Positions 15,718 through 22,774 are shown, counted from the stretch's first letter. The stretch is 28,925 bases of DNA from an uncultured Prevotella sp. (GCA_900557405.1 USSF01000027.1:1-28925); one strand, 5' to 3'. Numbers and translations are program-made. Notes: a model not told the origin generated them from the sequence alone.

Positions 15718-15925
15718 TCAGCAGCCGCAAGCGGTAACGCTTGCAAATCCGTTTGGAATCCCTATGCATCAAAAGAAAAGGTCAAAAAAGATCCGTGGTC
15801 AAAGACTCCGTGTGCATCGGTGATACTCCGTGAGCTTTTTTTGACCTTCGCCCTGTGGCCGCAGACTCACAGGACGAACTATTGCAAGGCTTATCTATAT
15901 TCATATTCTAAAAATATATATTATA
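15718..15925 (-). repeat. Structured repeat, copy C (inverted relative to A)
   Basis: The reverse complement aligns to copy A over nearly its whole length, from the A/T-rich end (15925) to the P3 hairpin: GCAAGCG (15727-15733) with CGCTTGC (15738-15744). P1 is TTCGCCCTGT (15847-15856) with ACAGGACGAA (15869-15878), with one G-T wobble. P2 is AAGGTCAAAAAAG (15778-15790) with CTTTTTTTGACCTT (15835-15848). Together A and C make inverted arms of about 205 bases enclosing about 670 bases. No target-site duplication is visible outside 14844 and 15925. Confidence 0.85.
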
Positions 15926-15973
15926 GGAAGGTGAATTGGGGATAAATCAAACTTGAAATACTGGTTGTAAATT

Positions 15974-16014
15974 AAAAAAAAAACGGTACCAGAAGAGTGA
16001 AGCATTCTGGTACC
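15974..16014 (-). terminator. Strong leftward intrinsic terminator
   Basis: GGTACCAGAA (15985-15994) and TTCTGGTACC (16005-16014) pair perfectly over 10 bases with a 10-base loop. On the minus strand the stem is followed by a run of ten T (15983-15974), a textbook Rho-independent terminator. There is no minus-strand gene to its right that would need it: the genes from 16357 to 19030 are on the plus strand. It therefore either ends an unannotated leftward RNA across the tandem array or stops antisense transcription. Confidence 0.75.
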
Positions 16015-16018
16015 AAAG

Positions 16019-16124
16019 GTCCAGCATAGCTATACCAACAGTCCGGCATAGGTATACCAACAGTCCAGCATAGGTATACCAACAGTGGCAGCATAGGTGC
16101 ACCAACAGTGCGGCATAGGTGCAC
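16019..16124. repeat. 22-bp tandem array with palindromic core
   Basis: Units: 16019-16040, 16041-16062, 16063-16084, 16085-16107 (23 bases) and a partial fifth at 16108-16124. The consensus is GTCCAGCATAGG TATACCAACA. Units 2 and 3 have the perfect palindrome GGTATACC; unit 4 has GGTGCACC, changed at two positions but still a perfect palindrome. Units 1 and 5 have one arm changed (GCTATACC, GGTGCACT). The 22-base period puts each core about two helical turns from the next. It lies about 230 bases ahead of the lipoprotein-sigma operon, next to the terminator at 15974-16014, whose GGTACC arms resemble the core. Confidence 0.85.
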
Positions 16125-16356
16125 TCCCGATAAACCGCTGTTTAATCCACGCCTTTTAAATTGGCTGCCGCCGAACTTTATTTCTTCCTTCACTCAAAAA
16201 ACAATAGCAGCTGCCTCTTGCGCCGACGTGAAGGCGGAGACAACATGGACGGAATGGAGACGAGAGGAAAGAAAAACAAATATTTTTATGTCTGAGGCAT
16301 ACAATATTTCGGGGAAGTCGTTGTTTAGAGATAAAAGAAAGGAGAATAGGTCATAT

Positions 16357-17088
16357 ATGAAGATTAAAGCAAAGAATGTATTGAGAATGATGTGGAGCGC
16401 CGCGGCAATGATGCTGATGGTGGCTCTGGTACCAATGGTGCAGTCGTGCGACCTGGGTGACGGCGACGGTTATGGCTATTTGCCCAACCCGCCGGGCAAG
16501 CTCGTGCCAAACGCCATTGTGACGGTGAAGACGGCAGCCGACAACACCGTATATTTGCAGCTCGACGACAACACCACGCTGCTGCCGCTCAACCTGAAGG
16601 AGCATCCCTTCAAAGGCAAGGAGGTGAGGGCGCTCGTGAATTTCAAGCAGAAGGACGCCGACGCCACGCCATACACCAAGGCGGTGTGGGTGAACGGCAT
16701 TGACAGCGTATTGACAAAACCCGCTGTGGCGACCCTCGGCGAGAAGAACGACGAGGTGTACGGCAAGGACCCGATAGAAGTGGTGAACAGCTTCCCCACG
16801 GTCTGCGAGGACAATTATCTGACGCTCTACGTCGGCACCGTGTGGGGACGCTCGGAGACGAGGCATCTGGTGAACCTCGTGACTGGGGTGAACCCCGACG
16901 ACCCGTACGAGGTGGAGCTTAGGCAGAACGCATTCGGCGACACCAAGGGGCAGATGGCATACACCACCGTGGCGTTCTCGCTGAAAAGCCTGCCCAAGAC
17001 GGGCGGAAAGAAAGTGAAGCTCAGAGTGAAATACCAGAGCTTCAACGGCGAAAAGACCTGCGAGTTTGACTATTCCACTCCGGATTAA
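16357..17088 (+). CDS. NigD-like lipoprotein
   Basis: 243 residues from the ATG at 16357. The longer frame from 16108 starts inside the tandem repeat and gives an unlikely N-terminus. A lipoprotein signal peptide (about 1-30) ends at VQSC with Cys31 as the lipidation site. The following residues are acidic (DLGDGDG), which may act as a surface-export signal as in other Bacteroidetes lipoproteins; this is an inference. The body matches the NigD-like pattern: NAIVTVKTAADNTVYLQLDDNTTLLP, then a two-part beta-rich fold ending VKYQSFNGEKTCEFDY. The family is named from a bacteriocin locus, but the biochemical role of most members is unknown. The sigma factor starts 58 bases downstream, probably in the same operon. 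Confidence 0.82.
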   Translation: MKIKAKNVLRMMWSAAAMMLMVALVPMVQSCDLGDGDGYGYLPNPPGKLVPNAIVTVKTAADNTVYLQLDDNTTLLPLNLKEHPFKGKEVRALVNFKQKDADATPYTKAVWVNGIDSVLTKPAVATLGEKNDEVYGKDPIEVVNSFPTVCEDNYLTLYVGTVWGRSETRHLVNLVTGVNPDDPYEVELRQNAFGDTKGQMAYTTVAFSLKSLPKTGGKKVKLRVKYQSFNGEKTCEFDYSTPD

Positions 17089-17146
17089 GACAAGGAGCAA
17101 GGGAAAGGAACCGGACGGAAAGACAGAAAAAGATTTAGACATATAG

Positions 17147-17701
17147 ATGGCAAACATCACCGAGGAACATATAACGGACTTGATGCTGACAGGAGGAAAC
17201 GCCGGCATGAAGGCTCTCTACGACAAATACGTGGGGAGCCTTACGGCATTGTGTTCGAGATACCTCGGGGATGAAGACGACGTGAAGGACGTGCTGCAGG
17301 AAGTGTTCATAAAAGTGTTCACGCAGTTCCGCTCGTTCAAGTTCAGAGGCGAAGGCTCGCTCAGTGCATGGGTGGCGCGCATAGCCGTGAACATGTCGAT
17401 AAACCACCTGAAGAATGCCGGAAGAATGGTCACGGTGAGGGATGAGAAGGTGACGGCCAACATAGCCGAAGGGGCGGAAGAGCCCGATTCGGAAGGCATA
17501 CCGCCCGACGAGCTGCAGAGGATGATAATGAGTCTGCCCGACGGATACCGCACAGTGATAAACCTCTACGTATTTGAAGGCAAGAGCCACAAGGAGATTG
17601 CCGACATACTGAACATCAAGGCCAAGACGTCTGCCTCGCAGCTATACCACGCCAAGGCGATGATGGCAAAGAAGATAAATGAATACAAAAATAAACGTTA
17701 A
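17147..17701 (+). CDS. ECF-type RNA polymerase sigma factor
   Basis: 184 residues with only sigma regions 2 and 4. Region 2 (about 20-90) has ALYDKYVGSLTALCSRYLGDEDDVKDVLQEVFIKVFTQFRSFKFRGEGSLSAWVARIAVNMSINHLK, the standard ECF pattern with the D-V-L-Q-E-V-F core-binding motif. Region 4 (about 120-175) has LPDGYRTVINLYVFEGKSHKEIADILNIKAKTSASQLYHAKAMM, the helix-turn-helix for -35 recognition. It redirects RNA polymerase in response to an envelope signal. The next gene, 12 bases downstream, carries an anti-sigma-like N-terminus, so the two very likely form a regulator pair. Confidence 0.95.
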   Translation: MANITEEHITDLMLTGGNAGMKALYDKYVGSLTALCSRYLGDEDDVKDVLQEVFIKVFTQFRSFKFRGEGSLSAWVARIAVNMSINHLKNAGRMVTVRDEKVTANIAEGAEEPDSEGIPPDELQRMIMSLPDGYRTVINLYVFEGKSHKEIADILNIKAKTSASQLYHAKAMMAKKINEYKNKR

Positions 17702-17713
17702 CAGCATTACCTT

Positions 17714-19030
17714 ATGAGGGAAGAATGGAAAGACAAAATGAAACAGACGCTTGAGGGATTCCAGATGGAGGCCCCCGACGGACTGTGGGACGACATCAAC
17801 AGGAGGATGGCGTCGGAACTCGCTATGGGTAATGCCACAGTAAAGAGACAGAACAGGATGCGCATCATCGCAATCCGGAGTCTGGCGGCAGCCGCCTGTG
17901 CGGCAGGGCTGGCCGGAATCTTCTTCACGCTCAATGACGGCGGGAACGAGGGCAGACGGATTGCACGGAGCGTCGCCCCAGCCTCATCGGCTGTATCTCC
18001 TGCCACGGAGGCAGACAAGGGCGCAGAGGTATCAGAGAAAGACGGTTCGGCGGAACCCACACCAACAGTGAAGGACAGCGGACGCCTGCTGGCACACAGC
18101 ACGGCAATGCCCCACACAACAATCCACGCCGCGGCTCCGGCAGGCAGTGGGGAATCCACCGGCACGGCGGACAGCGGAATGAAGGAGGAAGCAGCGGAAG
18201 AGTCTGCCACGGCGCATCAGACCGAGAACCGGGAGGAAAGGTCGGCAGAAAAGGTTATGTCCAGGGCGATGGCCAAGACAACCGCAAACAGCAGCGACCT
18301 GCTGATGGAGACCTATCCCACCGTGACAAGCGCAGGCGGCAGCGACGACAAGTTCACGCTCGCACTATACGCCATGAACTCCGGCAGCCATTCGTCCTCA
18401 TTGAGCAATTCGCCTTCGCCGTTCATGACAGACGGGATAATGTATTGCGACGACGAGGAGGAAGAAGAGCCGACGAGCATCATGCGCCACATGTATTCGA
18501 GGAGCGTTCCGGCGGAGAAGGTGAAGCACCACGCTCCGTTAAGGGCTGGAGTATCCGTGAGATACGCCCTGACTGACAAGCTCGGCATAGAGACCGGACT
18601 GACATACTCGTATCTATTGTCTGACTTCACGACAGGGGAGAGCGGCAACGGCTGCAAGACGGAGCAGAAGCTGCATTTCGTGGGAATCCCCGTGAACGTG
18701 GACTACAGTCTGTGGAGCAACAAGCTCTTCAATATATACGTGTCTGGCGGAATGATGGCAGAGGTGAACGTGAAAGGTCGCACCACGGCGACAACCGAAT
18801 TGGACAACAAGGTGGTGGACACCGAAGAAGAGGACATCAGGATGAAGCGCATGCAGTGGTCGGTGAATGCCGCCGCCGGCGCACAGCTGAATATCTACAA
18901 GGGCATCGGCCTGTATGTGGAGCCTGGAGTGGGCTACTACATTGACAACGGCAGCGAGATAAAGACTGCCTACACCGACAAGCCGTTCAACTTCAACTTC
19001 AAGCTGGGATTGAGATATTCAATCAAATAA
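17714..19030 (+). CDS. Anti-sigma-like membrane protein with C-terminal outer-membrane beta-barrel-like domain
   Basis: 438 residues in three parts. Residues 1-48 (WKDKMKQTLEGFQMEAPDGLWDDINRRM) look like the short cytoplasmic helix found on proteins next to Bacteroidetes ECF sigma factors. One membrane span follows (about 51-74) after basic residues. A long low-complexity linker (about 75-275) is rich in S, T, A and E. From about 278 a beta-rich domain starts (LRAGVSVRYALTDKLGIETGLTYSYLLSDF) and ends GLYVEPGVGYYIDNG...FNFKLGLRYSIK, resembling the outer-membrane beta-barrel family. There is no cleavable signal peptide. I infer that the N-terminus holds the sigma factor at the inner membrane while the C-terminus sits in the periplasm or outer membrane. 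Anti-sigma activity is inferred from architecture and position. It is last in its operon. Confidence 0.8.
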   Translation: MREEWKDKMKQTLEGFQMEAPDGLWDDINRRMASELAMGNATVKRQNRMRIIAIRSLAAAACAAGLAGIFFTLNDGGNEGRRIARSVAPASSAVSPATEADKGAEVSEKDGSAEPTPTVKDSGRLLAHSTAMPHTTIHAAAPAGSGESTGTADSGMKEEAAEESATAHQTENREERSAEKVMSRAMAKTTANSSDLLMETYPTVTSAGGSDDKFTLALYAMNSGSHSSSLSNSPSPFMTDGIMYCDDEEEEEPTSIMRHMYSRSVPAEKVKHHAPLRAGVSVRYALTDKLGIETGLTYSYLLSDFTTGESGNGCKTEQKLHFVGIPVNVDYSLWSNKLFNIYVSGGMMAEVNVKGRTTATTELDNKVVDTEEEDIRMKRMQWSVNAAAGAQLNIYKGIGLYVEPGVGYYIDNGSEIKTAYTDKPFNFNFKLGLRYSIK

Positions 19031-19101
19031 GGGGTGCTTGTTTTCCCCTCCCCACAAAACTTTACAAGGATTTTGTTTAAATATAATATTCTTTTAAATT
19101 G

Positions 19102-19138
19102 AAAGCGGTGCTTTGCCAATGGCGAAGCACCGCTTTTG
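19102..19138. terminator. Terminator between convergent operons
   Basis: AAAGCGGTGCTT (19102-19113 region) pairs with AAGCACCGCTTT (19125-19136) and can be extended inside by GCCA/TGGC. On the plus strand it ends in CTTTTGTT, so it should stop the sigma-factor operon. It can fold on either strand and may also serve the aminopeptidase operon arriving from the right. Confidence 0.8.
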
Positions 19139-19149
19139 TTGGCGGATGA

Positions 19150-19184
19150 GTCAACTTGTCAACTCGTCAACTTATAACTTATAA
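19150..19184 (-). repeat. Three 8-base GTCAACTT-type repeats plus ATAACTT units at the aminopeptidase 3' end
   Basis: GTCAACTT, GTCAACTC, GTCAACTT (19150-19173), followed by ATAACTT ATAA. The stop codon of the minus-strand aminopeptidase lies at 19172-19174, inside the repeat, so the last residues (FYKL) are repeat-encoded. It is the same kind of feature as at 13581-13622: a short tandem repeat placed at a gene's 3' end. Confidence 0.75.
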
Positions 19185-20458
19185 AACTCCGTAAATGCCT
19201 TGATGCAATACAGGTGGTCGGCTGTGGAACCGGTCTCCCTCACCGAGTGCATTCCGAGCACAGGATTACCCATATCCACTCCGCGCAACGGCAGAGAACC
19301 GGCGAGGATGTTGCCGAGGGTGCTTCCGCCCGCCACGTCGCTGTGGTTCACGAAGCGCTGGCAAGGTACACCGGCCTTTTGGCAGATGCCCATGAATACG
19401 GCTGCCGATGCGGCATCGCTGGCATACTTCTGTGCGGCATTGAACTTGATTGCCGGACCGCCGCCGAGCATCGGATGGTTTGTCGGGTCGTATTTCTCCG
19501 AGTAGTTGGGATGCCAAGCGTGGGCATTGTCAGCGGAAATCATGAATGCCTTCTCTATGCTGCGGAAGAAATCCTCCTGGTTGCCGCCCTGGGCGAGGAC
19601 AATCCTCTGGAGCAGCGTGCTGAGGAACGGACTTCCGGCGCCCTGCTTCGTCTGGCTTCCGGTCTCCTCGTTGTCGAATACGGCAAGCACCTGTGTGGTG
19701 TCCTGTGTCTCCGTGGCGAGCAGAGCCATGAGTCCGGCATGAACCATGCTCAGGTCGTCGAGTCTGCCGCCGGAGATGAACTCGTCATGCACGCCGAAGG
19801 TGCAGGCAGGGGCAATGTCGTAGAGATAAAGGTCGAAGTCGAGGATGTCGGGGATGTTGACGCCCAGTTCCTCGGCGATGACGTTCATGAGCATGTTGCC
19901 GCTCTCCAGCTGGTCGGTCACGATGCCGAGCAAGGGCAGCATGTCCTTCTGCTTGCTCAGCTTCACGCCGTCGTTCACCTGACGGTTGAAGTGGATGGCG
20001 AGGTTGGTGATCTGCAGCAGCGGGCGCTTGATGTGGAGCAGTCTTGTTTCGGGCTGCATCACGTCGTCGGTCTTGATGAGTACTCGTCCGGCGAGGCTCA
20101 ACGGACGGTCGAACCATGTGCTCATGATAGGTCCACCATATACTTCGGTGTTAAGCTTTGTTATTCCTCCCTCGCAGAGCATCTCGGCGTTTGGCTTGAT
20201 GCGGAAGGTAGGAGAGTCGCAGTGGGCGCAGATGAGATGGAAGCCGTTGTCGGCAAGCGTCTTGCGGCCGATGCGGAAGGCGTAGAGCGAGGAGTCGTTC
20301 TTCGTGAAGAAGACTTGGTCGCCGGCCTTCAGCTCGCCGATGCTGTCGGCTGCATTAATCTCTCTGAAACCACGGCCGGCAAGTATTTCCTTCAACGTCT
20401 TTACGGCGAGGAAGTTCACCGGCGATTCATTCAAAAATTCAATCAGGTTCTCAATCAT
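19172..20458 (-). CDS. apeB: M18 family aminopeptidase
   Basis: 428 residues, the usual length for M18 (aspartyl aminopeptidase-like) metallopeptidases. The dinuclear-metal motifs are in order: HLICAHCDSPTFRIKPN (about 75-91, His and Asp), VFDNEETGSQTKQGAGS (Glu pair), SADNAHAWHPNY and FVNHSDVAGGSTLGN, and the last metal-ligand His in GNPVLGMHSVRETG. It is cytoplasmic with no signal peptide, and removes N-terminal (often acidic) residues from peptides. It is probably the last gene of the yicC-gmk-nadD-yhcH operon, 39 bases after the YhcH-family gene. The symbol follows common naming of the family; the subtype is not certain. Confidence 0.93.
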   Translation of the reverse strand: MIENLIEFLNESPVNFLAVKTLKEILAGRGFREINAADSIGELKAGDQVFFTKNDSSLYAFRIGRKTLADNGFHLICAHCDSPTFRIKPNAEMLCEGGITKLNTEVYGGPIMSTWFDRPLSLAGRVLIKTDDVMQPETRLLHIKRPLLQITNLAIHFNRQVNDGVKLSKQKDMLPLLGIVTDQLESGNMLMNVIAEELGVNIPDILDFDLYLYDIAPACTFGVHDEFISGGRLDDLSMVHAGLMALLATETQDTTQVLAVFDNEETGSQTKQGAGSPFLSTLLQRIVLAQGGNQEDFFRSIEKAFMISADNAHAWHPNYSEKYDPTNHPMLGGGPAIKFNAAQKYASDAASAAVFMGICQKAGVPCQRFVNHSDVAGGSTLGNILAGSLPLRGVDMGNPVLGMHSVRETGSTADHLYCIKAFTEFYKL

Positions 20459-20497
20459 AGTATTCTATTTTTAGTGTTCTGTAAATATTCTGTATGG

Positions 20498-21166
20498 TCA
20501 CTCCACATAGTCTATCTTCAGCACGATGACGCGCAGCGACTGGTCATTCAGCGGTGTCTGCACCTTTGCGATATGCCAGTCGCTGGGGAAGCAGATGACG
20601 AAGCGCTTGGGCGTGGAGGTGAAGAAGTGAGACTTCTGCTTGTCGTAGTCGTAGCGTATCACGTCTTTCTCCTCGCTGTACGGGCAGTTCGGGGTGGACG
20701 ACTTGTGGTCGAGCAGATAGAAGCCCTCGGTGCCTTTGACTACATACATGAAGTCTATCTTCTTGCGGTGTGACTCCGATTTACGCTTTTCCAGTGGCTC
20801 GTTGCTGCTGTCTTCTATCGAGGCGCGGATGTTGGTGCCCGGAATCATCAGCTTACCCTTGGGGATGGAGAGGAGGTCGGTCTCGGCAAGCCACTTGAAG
20901 GCGGCGTCCCATTCCTTCCTGTTCTTATGGTATTGGGAGTAGAACTCCTGTATGTTCACCGTGTTGTCGGGCATGGCGTCGAATCCGTTCTTCCATTCGC
21001 CACGGGCAACCCATGCGGCTGCCTTCTTCCTTGATACCGGCGTTTTCTTCTTCGCTGCGGCTCCGAGGGTGAAGATGACAGCGATTGCCAGCATAATCAT
21101 TACCTTCAGATTCATGCTCACCGGCAGTTTCCGGTCCGTCAATGTTTTCTGTTTCAGTTTCATCAT
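20498..21166 (-). CDS. YhcH/YjgK/YiaL family protein with a signal peptide
   Basis: 222 residues if started at 21166; an ATG at 21115 gives 205 residues and a more compact signal peptide (MNLKVMIMLAIAVIFTLGAAA). Either way the N-terminus is an export signal, unlike the usual cytoplasmic YhcH-type proteins. The body has WKNGFDAMPDNTVNIQEFYSQYHKNRKEWDAAFKWLAETDLLSIPKG, then the cupin-like core IDFMYVVKGTEGFYLLD, YDYDKQKSHFFTSTPKRFVICFPSDWHIAK and the closing LRVIVLKIDYVE. Core motifs of the family (an anomerase- or sugar-processing-like cupin) are recognisable, including the late D-W-H in place of the more usual D-x-H. The role is unknown, perhaps processing of a periplasmic sugar. It lies 21 bases past the NadD fusion. 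Confidence 0.75.
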   Translation of the reverse strand: MMKLKQKTLTDRKLPVSMNLKVMIMLAIAVIFTLGAAAKKKTPVSRKKAAAWVARGEWKNGFDAMPDNTVNIQEFYSQYHKNRKEWDAAFKWLAETDLLSIPKGKLMIPGTNIRASIEDSSNEPLEKRKSESHRKKIDFMYVVKGTEGFYLLDHKSSTPNCPYSEEKDVIRYDYDKQKSHFFTSTPKRFVICFPSDWHIAKVQTPLNDQSLRVIVLKIDYVE

Positions 21167-21187
21167 AGTTTTAAGCGTTATTTGTCT

Positions 21188-22765
21188 TTATCCTTTTTCT
21201 GCCTGCAGCCTTGTCCTGTCGGGCATCTGTCTTTTCTTCTTCATCGCGATGGGATAGTGGGCGATGCATGGCGGGAGCATTATAGCTATGCGGTCGGCAA
21301 GGCTCAGACGGCTCTTGTCGGCCTTGCGCAGGAAGCGGTAATACTTGGGGAGTGCGTCATACTGTCTCTCGTAGATGAAGTTCTCATACATCTTCGTCTG
21401 GTGGAGCACGATGTAGGGGCCGTATTCATCCATGCGGTCGCGGAAGAGGCGGAGCAGTATGTCGTCGTAGAGCATCTCGTCGTCAAGGTTCAGCGTGCGG
21501 TCGTTGGGCAGTCCCATGTTATACATATACACCACTTCGTCGGAGAACCACACCTTTGGATTCTTCGTGAGGCAGATTATCTGCATCAGTATGTCCTCGC
21601 CGGAGCGTATCTTGCGCGGCGTGTCGAGGCATCCCTCAAGCAGTTCGCGCCTGAACAACACCGCCCAAAGGACGCAGAAACCGGCCCTCGACGCCAACAG
21701 TTCCTTTATCATCCACGAGGGCTGCATGAACTTGCCGCCTTCGTGTCCGCACAGTTCGTCATACTGGTTGATGTAGCGTGCCACGACCTCGTCTGCTCCG
21801 GTGGATTTGATTTCCTCGTACAGGCGGCGCAGGGCGCAAGGGAGCATCTTGTCGTCGGCGTCAACGAAGGTGATGTATTTCCCCCTGGAGTGTTCGTAGC
21901 CCAGACGGCGCGCCGCCGTTACGCCTCCGTTCTCGGGATGCAGCACGGTGATGTTGGGGTGTTCCGCAGCGATGCGGTCGCATATCTCGCCACTGTTGTC
22001 CTTGCTGCCGTCCTCCACGGCAATGACTTCAAAGCTGGGGAAATCCTGGGTGAGGATGCTCAGCAGACAGTCTTCCACGTATTCCGCCTTGTTGTATATC
22101 GGCACGATTACGGAGATAAGGACTTCACCGTCGGCCGTGGGGCAGGGCGTGCCGCCTGACGACTGCGTGGAGCCTGCGGCGTTGCTTTCCGCAACGGGCA
22201 GAAGATTGTGGGATGATATGTATCCGGCTACCTGCGGCGGAACGAGCTTCGCTATGGATTTACCTTCCGAAAGGAGCTGTCTCACCTCGGTGCTGCTTAT
22301 GTTGTAAAGTCCTGTGTCGAGGACCCTTACAGTGGACGGGAGCGACGCGGTGTCAATCTCCGTCCCCTCTCTCGGATATATGAAGATTCCGTAATTGCGG
22401 ATTATCTCTTCGCATCCGTGCCATTGGTTGAAGCACGCCCAGTTGTCGGCGCCGATTATCAGATGGAAACTGTCATCGGGATAATCGGCAGAGAGATGCT
22501 GCAGCGTGTTGAGCATATACGACGGACGGGGAAGATGGAACTCATAGTCGCTTGCCACGAGTCCCTCCGTTCCGCTGAGGGCGATGCGCACCATGTTGAG
22601 GCGGTCGGCATCGGGCATCAGTCCATCGGCAGACTTCAACGGGTTGTGGGGCGACACGACAAACCATATCTCATCGAGCTTGGCCAGCTGCCTGATTCTG
22701 CAAGCCAAGGCGATGTGTCCGTTGTGTATCGGGTTGAACGACCCGCCGAAGATGCCTATCCTCAT
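21188..22765 (-). CDS. nadD: Fusion: nicotinate-nucleotide adenylyltransferase (NadD) + family 2 glycosyltransferase
   Basis: 525 residues in a single open frame. Residues 1-190 form a complete NadD: GIFGGSFNPIHNGHI with the HxGH motif (His14-His17), SPHNPLK, IIGADNWACFNQWHGCEEI, and YNISSTEVRQLL (the SSTxxR motif). It adenylates nicotinate mononucleotide for NAD synthesis. A 20-25-residue linker rich in G, S and T (about 192-214) leads to a GT-A glycosyltransferase: LISVIVPIYNKAEYVEDCLLSILTQDF, IAVEDGSKDNSG, ENGGVTAARRLGYEHSRGKYITFVDADD (the DXD site), and RSGEDILMQI. No Met lies near the start of the second domain to act as an internal start. NadD proteins are normally about 190-210 residues. 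The gene follows gmk after 9 bases. The physiological reason for joining the two enzymes is unclear. Confidence 0.9.
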   Translation of the reverse strand: MRIGIFGGSFNPIHNGHIALACRIRQLAKLDEIWFVVSPHNPLKSADGLMPDADRLNMVRIALSGTEGLVASDYEFHLPRPSYMLNTLQHLSADYPDDSFHLIIGADNWACFNQWHGCEEIIRNYGIFIYPREGTEIDTASLPSTVRVLDTGLYNISSTEVRQLLSEGKSIAKLVPPQVAGYISSHNLLPVAESNAAGSTQSSGGTPCPTADGEVLISVIVPIYNKAEYVEDCLLSILTQDFPSFEVIAVEDGSKDNSGEICDRIAAEHPNITVLHPENGGVTAARRLGYEHSRGKYITFVDADDKMLPCALRRLYEEIKSTGADEVVARYINQYDELCGHEGGKFMQPSWMIKELLASRAGFCVLWAVLFRRELLEGCLDTPRKIRSGEDILMQIICLTKNPKVWFSDEVVYMYNMGLPNDRTLNLDDEMLYDDILLRLFRDRMDEYGPYIVLHQTKMYENFIYERQYDALPKYYRFLRKADKSRLSLADRIAIMLPPCIAHYPIAMKKKRQMPDRTRLQAEKG

Positions 22766-22774
22766 TGTATATCC

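Larger units (their letters stand above)
14820..16356. other. 1.5-kb gene-free, repeat-rich region
   Basis: No open frame here has protein-like composition: the frames at 15143-15325 (plus), 15452-15772 (minus) and 15972-16193 (minus) are translated repeats. It contains three copies of one structured repeat (listed separately), a CCCTCAC element with several hairpins (15090-15184), a direct repeat pair (15437 and 15588), a leftward terminator (15974-16014) and a tandem array (16019-16124). The last 230 bases (16125-16356), just before the lipoprotein gene, show no repeat, and I could not find a clear TAnnTTTG promoter there. Confidence 0.8.

Noticed and set aside
15452..15772. Minus-strand open frame of 106 codons in the repeat locus
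   Set aside because: It repeats part of itself (NYIKLNTNLPN / YELY-type ends) because it spans D1 and D2; composition is not protein-like and nothing similar is recognised.
14844..15925. Insertion sequence or MITE
   Set aside because: No transposase frame and no target-site duplication at the outer ends; kept as an inverted repeat only.
16019..16124. CRISPR array
   Set aside because: Units abut with no unique spacers and no cas genes are nearby; it is a simple tandem repeat.
15972..16193. Minus-strand open frame across the 22-bp array, coding a repetitive peptide
   Set aside because: Its residues are direct translations of the tandem repeat and of the poly-A/terminator, with no start context and an all-hydrophobic end; better explained as non-coding.
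16108..16356. N-terminal extension of the NigD-like protein
   Set aside because: Starts within the tandem array and would bury the lipoprotein signal peptide; the ATG at 16357 gives a proper signal and lipobox.
19214..20773. 519-codon plus-strand open frame
   Set aside because: Antisense shadow of the aminopeptidase and YhcH genes; Val/Glu/His/Leu-rich without any motif, whereas the minus strand has full catalytic motifs.
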